This document shows positions 1-6,457 of a stretch of 6,457 nucleotides of DNA, one piece after another. The stretch is from Ramlibacter sp. (lineage in GTDB: Bacteria; Pseudomonadota; Gammaproteobacteria; Burkholderiales; Burkholderiaceae_C), in assembly GCA_028292185.1 (NCBI GenBank), contig JAQGMT010000197.1, positions 1 through 6,457 on the forward strand, written 5' to 3'. Under the pieces are notes generated by a model. That model was not told where the DNA came from. It saw only the letters and a program-made list of their open reading frames with translations, and made no database searches. The position numbers and the translations under genes were made by a program. The stretch's first letter is position 1. Each line of letters begins with the position of its first letter.

Positions 1-1037
1 CGCACGAAGCGCGCCGCCTTGATCGAGCTCTTGATGTCCAGGCAGCCGGCCAGCACCAGCGGCTGGTTGGCGACGATACCGACCGTCTGGCCCTCCATCC
101 GGCCGAAGCCGACGATGATGTTCTTGGCGTACTCGGGCTGGATCTCGAAGAAGTCGCCGTCGTCCACCGTCTTCGCGATCAGCTCCTTCATGTCGTAGGG
201 CTTGTTGGCGCTGTCGGGCACCAGCGTGTCCAGCGACAGGTCCATGCGGTCGGCCGGATCGTTGCTGGGCCGCACCGGCGCTTTTTCGCGGTTGTTCAGC
301 GGCAGGTAGCTGTACAGGCGCCTCAGCATCAGCAGTGCCTCCACATCGTTGTCGAAGGCCAGGTCGGCAACGCCGCTGCGGGTGGTGTGCGAGATCGCGC
401 CACCCAGTTCTTCGGCCGTCACTTCCTCGTGGGTCACGGTCTTCACCACTTCGGGGCCGGTGACGAACATGTATGAGCTGTCCTTCACCATGAAGATGAA
501 GTCGGTCATGGCCGGGGAATAGACCGCACCGCCGGCACACGGACCCATGATCATGCTGATCTGCGGGATCACCCCGGAGGCCATCACGTTGCGCTGGAAC
601 ACATCGGCGTAGCCGCCGAGTGAAGCCACGCCTTCCTGGATGCGGGCGCCGCCGGAATCGTTCAGGCCGATGACCGGCGCGCCGACTTTCATCGCCTGGT
701 CCATCACCTTGCAGATCTTCTCCGCATGGGCTTCGGACAGCGCGCCGCCGAACACGGTGAAGTCCTGGCTGAACACGAACACCAGGCGGCCGTTGATCAT
801 GCCGTAGCCGGTGACGACGCCGTCACCCGGAATCTTGTTGTTCTCCATGCCGAAGTCGGTGCAGCGATGCTCGACGAACATGTCCCATTCCTCGAACGTG
901 CCCTCGTCGAGCAGCAGCTCGAGCCGCTCGCGGGCGGTCAGCTTGCCCTTGCCGTGCTGCCCGGCGATGCGCTTCTCGCCCCCGCCCACGCGGGCGGCAC
1001 CGCGCTTTTTTTCCAGCAGTTCCAGGATGTCGTGCAT
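1..1037 (-). CDS. pccB: Propionyl-CoA carboxylase beta subunit (biotin-dependent carboxyltransferase), 3' end cut by window edge
   Basis: This is the carboxyltransferase subunit of a biotin-dependent acyl-CoA carboxylase. It moves CO2 from carboxybiotin on the alpha subunit to propionyl-CoA, giving methylmalonyl-CoA in the cytoplasm. The window holds the first 345 codons of a family usually about 510 residues long; the C-terminus lies beyond position 1. The start MHDILELLEKKRGAARVGGG matches the typical PccB N-terminus. The crotonase-like N-domain is visible: DSGGARIQEG at about 127-136 and the oxyanion-loop region GPCAGGAVYSP at about 166-176. The second domain begins near NIIVGFGRMEGQTVGIVANQ (306-325). 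The residue known to set acyl-chain preference in actinobacterial homologues lies in the missing part, so propionyl specificity is inferred from the adjacent mutase and meaB. The ATG at 1037 has no clear Shine-Dalgarno and follows a short tandem repeat. It lies 47 nt after meaB, probably in the same transcript. Another acyl-CoA substrate remains possible. Confidence 0.93.
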   Translation of the reverse strand, partial: MHDILELLEKKRGAARVGGGEKRIAGQHGKGKLTARERLELLLDEGTFEEWDMFVEHRCTDFGMENNKIPGDGVVTGYGMINGRLVFVFSQDFTVFGGALSEAHAEKICKVMDQAMKVGAPVIGLNDSGGARIQEGVASLGGYADVFQRNVMASGVIPQISMIMGPCAGGAVYSPAMTDFIFMVKDSSYMFVTGPEVVKTVTHEEVTAEELGGAISHTTRSGVADLAFDNDVEALLMLRRLYSYLPLNNREKAPVRPSNDPADRMDLSLDTLVPDSANKPYDMKELIAKTVDDGDFFEIQPEYAKNIIVGFGRMEGQTVGIVANQPLVLAGCLDIKSSIKAARFV

Positions 1038-1043
1038 GTTTTT

Positions 1044-1067
1044 GTCTTTTCGGTCTTTTCGGTCTTT
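1044..1067 (-). repeat. 9-bp tandem repeat, 2.7 copies, in the pccB ribosome-binding region
   Basis: On the plus strand the unit GTCTTTTCG occurs at 1044-1052 and 1053-1061, followed by a partial third copy, GTCTTT, at 1062-1067. On the coding (minus) strand this reads as CGAAAAGAC units ending 6 nt before the pccB ATG. It occupies most of the 47-nt meaB-pccB gap. No AGGAG-type Shine-Dalgarno is visible, so the A-rich units probably form the translation initiation region. This is a direct sequence observation; any regulatory meaning is inference. Confidence 0.8.
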
Positions 1068-1084
1068 GCGTATTGGCGTTCGGA

Positions 1085-2176
1085 TCAAGTGCGGCCGACC
1101 CGCGCCTCGAGCAATTGGCGAGCAGCGGTCGATGCGGGCATGCGCCCGGCTGCGACTTCGGCCGTCATGGCCGGCAGCAACTCGCGAACGCGCGGGTGCT
1201 GGCGGAACTCGTGTTTCAAGCCGGCCTCGATCTGCTCCCACATCCACGTGAGCGCTTGGCCGCGGCGTCGCGCAGCGAGTGCCCCATTCGCGGTCTGCAG
1301 CCGCCGGAAATTCGACACGGCATTCCAGAAGCGATCCAGGCCTTGCGCGTTCAGCGCGCTGAGCTGAATGACCAGGGGCGTCCATGCCGCCACCGGTTCT
1401 TGCGTTGTTGTTGCCCCCTCCCCCTCTGGGGGAGGGTTGGGGTGGGGGTGGGGGCGACGCCCGTGCTGCGACAAGATCCGCAAGGCACTGGTGATCTGCG
1501 CCTGCGCCCGGGTCGCCGCGTCGGCATCGAGATCGGCCTTGTTGATCACCACCAGGTCGGCCAGCTCCATCACGCCTTTCTTGATGGCCTGCAAGTCGTC
1601 GCCCGCATTCGGCAGCTGCATCAGCACGAACATGTCGGTCATACCGGCCACGGCAATCTCGCTCTGCCCGACTCCGACGGTCTCCACGATGACGATGTCA
1701 TAGCCCGCGGCTTCGCACACCAGCATCGCTTCCCGCGTCTTCTCGGCCACGCCGCCCAGGGTGCCGCTCGAAGGGCTGGGGCGGATGAAAGCTTGTTCGT
1801 TGACCGACAGCTTTTCCATTCGTGTCTTGTCGCCCAGGATCGAGCCGCCCGAAACCGTGCTCGAAGGGTCGATCGTGAGCACCGCCACTCGGCGGCCTTT
1901 GGCAATGAGGTCCAGGCCGAGCGCCTCGATGAATGTGCTCTTGCCGACGCCCGGTACGCCGCTGATGCCCAGACGGAACGATTTGCCGGTGTGAGGCAAA
2001 AGCGAGGTGAGGAGTTCGTCGGCTTTGGCGCGATGGTCGGGACGGGTGGACTCGAGCAGGGTGATGGCTTTGGCGATCGCACGGCGTTGGGTTGGGCCGT
2101 CGCTGTCCACGATCGTGGCGGCGGAAAGCGGGGTCAGGGCCCGATTTCGTTCAGCGTGGTTAGTCTCCGGTGGCAT
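1085..2176 (-). CDS. meaB: MeaB/ArgK-family GTPase, chaperone of methylmalonyl-CoA mutase, with repeat-derived insert
   Basis: This G3E-type P-loop GTPase binds methylmalonyl-CoA mutase, gates adenosylcobalamin loading and protects or reactivates the mutase (known for the MeaB/MMAA family). The 363-residue product shows Walker A GVPGVGKST at 73-81, DPSS at 103-106, GGSILGDKTRM at 110-120, RPSPSSGTLGG at 132-142, the ETVGVGQSE switch at 165-173, NKAD (G4) at 212-215 and SAL (G5) at 273-275. The helical C-terminal dimerisation region (WMWEQIE) follows. Family members are usually about 330 residues. The excess comes mainly from a proline/glycine-rich insert, PHPHPNPPPEGEG at 242-254, between G4 and G5, and partly from an N-terminal extension. 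All nucleotide-binding motifs are intact and the frame is open, so the gene is probably functional. The ATG at 2176 has an AGGAAG Shine-Dalgarno at 2185-2180. A GTG at 2110 (codon 23) is an alternative, possibly ancestral, start. The gene lies between mcm and pccB. Confidence 0.95.
   Translation of the reverse strand: MPPETNHAERNRALTPLSAATIVDSDGPTQRRAIAKAITLLESTRPDHRAKADELLTSLLPHTGKSFRLGISGVPGVGKSTFIEALGLDLIAKGRRVAVLTIDPSSTVSGGSILGDKTRMEKLSVNEQAFIRPSPSSGTLGGVAEKTREAMLVCEAAGYDIVIVETVGVGQSEIAVAGMTDMFVLMQLPNAGDDLQAIKKGVMELADLVVINKADLDADAATRAQAQITSALRILSQHGRRPHPHPNPPPEGEGATTTQEPVAAWTPLVIQLSALNAQGLDRFWNAVSNFRRLQTANGALAARRRGQALTWMWEQIEAGLKHEFRQHPRVRELLPAMTAEVAAGRMPASTAARQLLEARVGRT
1411..1456. repeat. 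REP-like palindromic GC-rich element inserted in frame in meaB
   Basis: The plus strand shows CCCTCCCCC at 1416-1424, a TCT loop and GGGGGAGGG at 1428-1436, a perfect 9-bp inverted repeat. G-tracts separated by single T or TT follow to about 1454. In the meaB frame the minus strand encodes PHPHPNPPPEGEG. From recall, near-identical C-rich palindromes are dispersed in many betaproteobacterial genomes, in intergenic gaps and sometimes inside genes as PHPNP-PEGEG peptides. The exact ends of the insertion cannot be fixed without a homologous gene lacking it; by protein comparison the extra stretch lies within about 1395-1465. Confidence 0.8.
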
Positions 2177-2210
2177 CGTCTTCCTGAATCGGGATCTGAC
2201 CCCGTTTTCC
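2123..2210. repeat. Imperfect inverted repeat spanning the meaB start (27-bp arms)
   Basis: The left arm at 2123-2149 (GGAAAGCGGGGTCAG then GGCCCGATTTCG) and the right arm at 2184-2210 are reverse complements at 22 of 27 positions, with a 34-bp spacer. The common core is CGGGGTCAG-NN-CCCGATT. The left arm lies inside meaB (codons about 10-18). The right arm lies in the intergenic gap and ends at the meaB Shine-Dalgarno. In the meaB transcript the arms could form a long hairpin with the start codon (2176-2174) in its loop. The core resembles GGGGTCAGA-type dispersed repeats of betaproteobacteria, by recall only. Confidence 0.75.
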
Positions 2211-2223
2211 TCGCATCGTTGTC

Positions 2224-2248
2224 GTGAACTGGAATCTTGCCCCGTTGC

Positions 2249-2249
<1 letters not shown>
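2224..2249. repeat. Third, degenerate copy of the GGGGTCAG-type repeat after the mcm stop
   Basis: This segment reads GTGAACTGGAATC then TTGCCCCGTTGCC on the plus strand. It aligns in the same orientation with the arm at 2184-2210 at 19 of 26 bases, with one gap. It abuts the mcm stop codon, so repeat copies occupy most of the 72-bp mcm-meaB spacer. The similarity is lower than for the other two arms, and part of it may be chance. Confidence 0.5.
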
Positions 2250-4414
<2,165 letters not shown>

Positions 4415-4427
4415 TTCGGTGGCTGCC

Positions 4428-4457
4428 AGTGTACCTGATTCATAATTATTGATGCAA
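4428..4457 (-). promoter_or_regulatory. Candidate sigma70 promoter for mcm-meaB-pccB
   Basis: Read on the minus strand, TTGCAT (4457-4452) and TACACT (4433-4428) are separated by 18 nt, each 4 of 6 to consensus. Transcription would start near 4421, leaving only about 7 nt before the mcm ATG at 4414. The -35 box overlaps the gntR -35 on the other strand. The match is moderate, so other start points are possible. Confidence 0.35.
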
Positions 4458-4463
4458 AATCAG
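4436..4463. promoter_or_regulatory. AT-rich candidate operator in the mcm/gntR divergent region
   Basis: In a GC-rich window this short AT-rich patch contains the perfect 8-bp palindrome ATAATTAT (4442-4449) and a TGAT-N5-ATCA dyad (4450-4462). It overlaps the predicted -35 boxes of both divergent genes. GntR/FadR regulators bind short dyads and usually act on an adjacent divergent gene, so this is the likeliest operator. Binding is inferred only. Confidence 0.4.
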
Positions 4464-4477
4464 ATTTCTCCTAGAAT
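4449..4477 (+). promoter_or_regulatory. Sigma70-type promoter of the gntR gene, predicted leaderless start
   Basis: TTGATG at 4449-4454 (4 of 6) and TAGAAT at 4472-4477 (5 of 6) are separated by 17 nt, the optimal spacing. The predicted transcription start is 4484-4485, coinciding with the ATG at 4485. This makes the further-upstream TTG (4449) and ATG (4452) unlikely translation starts, since they would lie within the promoter. Confidence 0.55.
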
Positions 4478-4484
4478 CCCCGCC

Positions 4485-5120
4485 ATGTCCGCCCTCTCGC
4501 TATCGCCGCGCGCCCTTTATGAAGAAGTGGCCGAACTGCTGCGCCAGCGCATCTTCAGCCGCCAGCTCGCGCCCGGCAGCTGGATCGACGAGATGAAGCT
4601 GGCCGAAGAGTACGGAATCAGCCGCACGCCGCTGCGCGAAGCGCTCAAGGTGCTGGCGGCGGAAGGCCTGGTGACGATGAAGGTGCGGCGCGGCGCGTAC
4701 GTGACCGAGGTGTCCGAGAAGGACCTGACCGACGTCTATCACCTGCTCTCGCTGCTGGAAAGCGATGCCGCCGGCGTGGTGGCCGAGCGGGCCAGCGACG
4801 CGCAGATCGCCGAGCTGCAAACGCTGCACAAGCAACTCGAAGCGGCTGCCGGCAATCGCGAGAAGTTCTTCACCATCAACGAACGCTTTCACATGAGGCT
4901 GCTGGAGATCGCCGGCAATCGCTGGCGCGACCAGATGGTGGCCGACCTGCGCAAGGTGATGAAGCTCAACCGGCACAACTCGCTGCTGAAGTCGGGGCGC
5001 GTGAAGGAATCGATGCTGGAACATCGCGCCATCATGGAAGCCCTGGCGCGCCGCGACGTGAAGGGGGCGGTCAAGAAGATGCAGGAGCATTTTCGAAACG
5101 GGCTGGAAGCCGCTGCCTGA
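4485..5120 (+). CDS. GntR-family transcriptional regulator, FadR subfamily with FCD domain
   Basis: This is a 211-residue DNA-binding regulator. The N-terminal winged helix-turn-helix spans about 9-76, with the recognition region EYGISRTPLREALKVLAAEGLV (two segments, 42-63) and the wing RRGAYVTEV (68-76). The all-helical FCD effector domain spans about 80-205. Probable metal/ligand-pocket histidines are H136 (in NERFH), H180 (EHRAI) and H202 (QEHF). The usual Asp four residues before the first His is Asn132 here. The FCD effector is typically an organic acid or acyl-CoA; here it is unknown, and propionyl- or methylmalonyl-CoA-related ligands are only a guess from position. The gene is divergent from mcm across 70 bp and upstream of the TAXI receptor. 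The ATG at 4485 is chosen because the fold starts directly after it and a promoter fits immediately upstream. In-frame TTG 4449 and ATG 4452 would add 12 or 11 residues. Confidence 0.93.
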   Translation: MSALSLSPRALYEEVAELLRQRIFSRQLAPGSWIDEMKLAEEYGISRTPLREALKVLAAEGLVTMKVRRGAYVTEVSEKDLTDVYHLLSLLESDAAGVVAERASDAQIAELQTLHKQLEAAAGNREKFFTINERFHMRLLEIAGNRWRDQMVADLRKVMKLNRHNSLLKSGRVKESMLEHRAIMEALARRDVKGAVKKMQEHFRNGLEAAA

Positions 5121-5133
5121 GCGTTTCATCGAA

Positions 5134-5163
5134 TTGACAACGCAACAAACGCTCGCCTAGCAT
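5134..5163 (+). promoter_or_regulatory. Sigma70-type promoter of the TAXI receptor gene
   Basis: A perfect -35 TTGACA (5134-5139) and TAGCAT (5158-5163, 4 of 6) are separated by 18 nt. The predicted start is near 5170, giving a leader of about 53 nt. This suggests that the receptor is transcribed independently of gntR; no terminator is visible between the two genes, so readthrough is also possible. Confidence 0.55.
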
Positions 5164-5168
5164 CGTGC

Positions 5169-5204
5169 GGTCCAGGGTGGCGCCTCGCGCCGCCTTGCCG
5201 GACC
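5169..5204 (+). other. Hairpin in the 5' leader of the TAXI receptor mRNA
   Basis: GGTCC (5169-5173) can pair with GGACC (5200-5204). Inside it, GGTGGCG (5176-5182) pairs with CGCCGCC (5188-5194), including one G-U, around a 5-nt loop. The structure starts almost at the predicted transcription start and ends 6 nt before the GGAGA Shine-Dalgarno (5211-5215), leaving that site exposed. A 5' stabilising stem-loop is the simplest reading. No known riboswitch class is recognised. Confidence 0.45.
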
Positions 5205-5222
5205 AACAATGGAGACAAGCAC

Positions 5223-6182
5223 ATGACGCGTTTTTTCTTGCGCATCGCCGTCGCGCTTTCCGCGCTCGCCTTTGCGGCACTGGCGGGAGCCCAGAACATT
5301 TCCATCGCCACAGGCGGCACCGGTGGCGTTTACTACCCGATGGGTGGCGGCCTGGCCGCGGTGTTATCCAAATACGTACCCGGGATGCAGGCCACCGCCG
5401 AAGTGACCGGCGGCTCGGTCGACAACCTCAAGCTGATCGGAACCGACAAACCCTACATCGGCTTCACGATGGCCGACGCAGGCCTGGATGCATTGAAGGG
5501 CGAGGACAAGTTCAAGGGCAACAAGGTGCCCCTGCGCACGCTGATGATCCTGTATCCGAACCGGATGCACATCGTGTCCACCGAAGGCCGCGGCATCAAC
5601 AAGCTGGCCGACCTGAAGGGCAAGCACATCTCCACCGGCTCGCCCGGCAGCGCCACCGAGGTGATGGCCTTCCGCATCCTCGAGGCTGCGGGCATCGACA
5701 AGGACAAGGACGTCAAGCGCGAACGCCTGGGCGTGGCGGAGTCGGTGAACGCGATCAAGGACAACAAGATCGACGCGTTCTTCTGGGTCGGCGGCCTGCC
5801 GACGGCTGCGGTGACCGACCTGGCCAACACCCCCGGCAACAAGATCAAGATGATCGACCACGCCGAGGTGGTGGCCAAGATGAACCAGAAGTACGGCCAG
5901 CTCTACGTGGAAGACACCATCCCCAAGGCGATGTACAAGGGCATGGACACCGACAACAAGCAGGCGACGGTGATGAACCTGCTGGTGGCCCACGCCAACA
6001 TGGACGACAAGACGGCGTACAACATCGTCAAGGCCGTGTTCGACCACAAGAGCGACCTGGTGGCCGTGCACAAGGAAGCGGAGAACTTCAAGCTGGAAAC
6101 GCAGAAGGCCTCCGCCACGCCGATCCCGTACCACCCCGGCGCGGCCAGGTACTTCGCCGAAAAAGGCGTCAAGCTGAATTGA
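5223..6182 (+). CDS. TAXI-family TRAP transporter periplasmic solute-binding protein
   Basis: This is the extracytoplasmic substrate receptor of a tripartite ATP-independent periplasmic transporter, 319 residues. A signal peptide is clear: basic MTRFFLR, a hydrophobic core, and a probable cleavage AGA|Q after residue 23. The mature protein begins NISIATGGTGGVYYPMGGGL, the hallmark of TAXI receptors. Other family segments are GSPGSATEVMA (139-149), AFFWVGGLPTAAV (185-197) and the C-terminal PYHPGAARYFAEKG (302-315). Length is normal for the family. Glutamate, glutamine and other organic acids are reported TAXI substrates, but the ligand cannot be assigned here. The ATG at 5223 has a GGAGA Shine-Dalgarno 7 nt upstream. 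A strong hairpin terminator follows, then the permease. Position beside a methylmalonyl-CoA cluster makes a carboxylic acid plausible; this is inference. Confidence 0.94.
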   Translation: MTRFFLRIAVALSALAFAALAGAQNISIATGGTGGVYYPMGGGLAAVLSKYVPGMQATAEVTGGSVDNLKLIGTDKPYIGFTMADAGLDALKGEDKFKGNKVPLRTLMILYPNRMHIVSTEGRGINKLADLKGKHISTGSPGSATEVMAFRILEAAGIDKDKDVKRERLGVAESVNAIKDNKIDAFFWVGGLPTAAVTDLANTPGNKIKMIDHAEVVAKMNQKYGQLYVEDTIPKAMYKGMDTDNKQATVMNLLVAHANMDDKTAYNIVKAVFDHKSDLVAVHKEAENFKLETQKASATPIPYHPGAARYFAEKGVKLN

Positions 6183-6197
6183 GCGGCTGACGCCCAC

Positions 6198-6226
6198 ACC
6201 CCGCCTGACCGGCGGGGTTTTTGTTT
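6198..6226 (+). terminator. Rho-independent terminator between TAXI receptor and permease
   Basis: The stem CCCCGCC (6199-6205) and GGCGGGG (6211-6217), with a TGACC loop, is followed by TTTTTGTTT. An A-T pair can extend the stem to 8 bp. It lies 16 nt after the receptor stop and about 25 nt before the permease start. Partial readthrough would give more receptor than permease. Confidence 0.85.
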
Positions 6227-6251
6227 CTGGACCCAACTTCGACGGGACGAC

Positions 6252-6457
6252 ATGACAGTCAGCAACCAACACCCGCATATGACCGACCAGTCCGCCGCCG
6301 TCGCGAGCGAATCGGCCGTGGTCAGCGAAGAGGCCCTGCAGAAGGCGCAAGAGTTCATCGAGGAAGAGGAAGGCGCCGCGAACCGGCTGACCGGCTGGCG
6401 CGCGGGCCTGATCACCGCGCTCGCCGTCGGCGTGTCGCTGTATCACCTGTACGCCGC
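6252..6457 (+). CDS. TRAP transporter fused permease (4TM/12TM type), N-terminal fragment cut by window edge
   Basis: Only the first 68 codons are present. The product begins with an acidic cytoplasmic segment, including EEALQKAQEFIEEEEG at 26-41, then TGWRAGLITALAVG (47-60) leading into a first membrane helix (about 50-68 and beyond). This layout, and the position directly after a TAXI receptor, match the fused small and large membrane subunits that TAXI systems use; full-length members are roughly 600-700 residues or more. The permease would couple uptake to an ion gradient in the inner membrane. The ATG at 6252 has only a weak GGGA upstream; the in-frame ATG at 6279 (codon 10) is an alternative. 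Because the protein is partial, the assignment rests largely on context and the short N-terminal pattern. Confidence 0.8.
   Translation, partial: MTVSNQHPHMTDQSAAVASESAVVSEEALQKAQEFIEEEEGAANRLTGWRAGLITALAVGVSLYHLYA

Noticed and set aside
726..1367. 213-codon plus-strand frame across the pccB start and the meaB end
   Set aside because: It overlaps two well-supported minus-strand genes and has no coding hallmarks of its own.
1411..1456. Intrinsic terminator inside meaB
   Set aside because: The palindrome has no T-tract on the minus (transcribed-sense) side; what follows the stem is A/C-rich coding sequence. It is better read as an inserted repeat.
1073..2227. 384-codon open frame on the plus strand opposite meaB
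   Set aside because: Antisense shadow of meaB. It has no family motifs and low-complexity composition, while meaB has all the GTPase motifs.
4415..4484. Cobalamin riboswitch upstream of the B12-dependent mutase
   Set aside because: The whole spacer is only 70 bp and shows no B12-box-like structure; a cobalamin riboswitch needs far more sequence.
4500..5129. 209-codon minus-strand frame opposite the gntR gene
   Set aside because: Shadow of the GntR/FCD regulator; its His/Gln/Leu-rich sequence has no domain.
5364..6446. 360-codon open frame on the minus strand opposite the TAXI receptor and permease start
   Set aside because: It crosses the terminator hairpin and two plus-strand genes, and its His/Val/Leu/Gly-rich sequence resembles no known protein. 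It is an artefact of codon bias.

Overview
The window is a stretch of high-GC bacterial chromosome. Its gene content and order (divergent FCD-type GntR regulator, methylmalonyl-CoA mutase, MeaB, acyl-CoA carboxylase beta subunit) look like a betaproteobacterium of the order Burkholderiales, probably Comamonadaceae-like. That placement rests on family resemblance and recall, not on a search. No rRNA, tRNA, CRISPR, integrase or insertion sequence is visible.

Layout. Positions 1-4414 are a minus-strand cluster read from right to left: methylmalonyl-CoA mutase (4414-2249), its G-protein chaperone MeaB (2176-1085), and the propionyl-CoA carboxylase beta subunit (from 1037, cut by the left edge). 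Positions 4415-4484 are a 70-bp divergent promoter region. Positions 4485-5120 (+) are a GntR/FadR-family regulator. Positions 5223-6182 (+) are a periplasmic TAXI-type TRAP substrate receptor with its own promoter, leader hairpin and downstream terminator. From 6252 (+) the fused TRAP permease begins and runs off the right edge.

How the genes work together. The minus-strand cluster is most of the methylmalonyl-CoA route for propionyl-CoA. Biotin-dependent carboxylation (PccB plus an alpha subunit not in the window) makes methylmalonyl-CoA, an epimerase (not in the window) sets its stereochemistry, and the adenosylcobalamin-dependent mutase converts it to succinyl-CoA for the TCA cycle. MeaB guards and loads the mutase. 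The regulator lies back-to-back with the mutase and is the obvious candidate to control it. The TAXI-TRAP system probably imports an organic acid; its substrate cannot be read from the sequence.

What stands out. The enzymes are ordinary. The unusual feature is that meaB carries two unrelated dispersed-repeat-like insertions. One is a C-rich palindrome inserted in frame between the G4 and G5 GTPase motifs; it encodes a PHPHPNPPPEGEG peptide. The other is a cluster of inverted repeats filling the mcm-meaB gap, which appears to supply meaB with its start region and N-terminal codons. The regulator also appears to be transcribed as a leaderless mRNA. I see no clearly new biological system.
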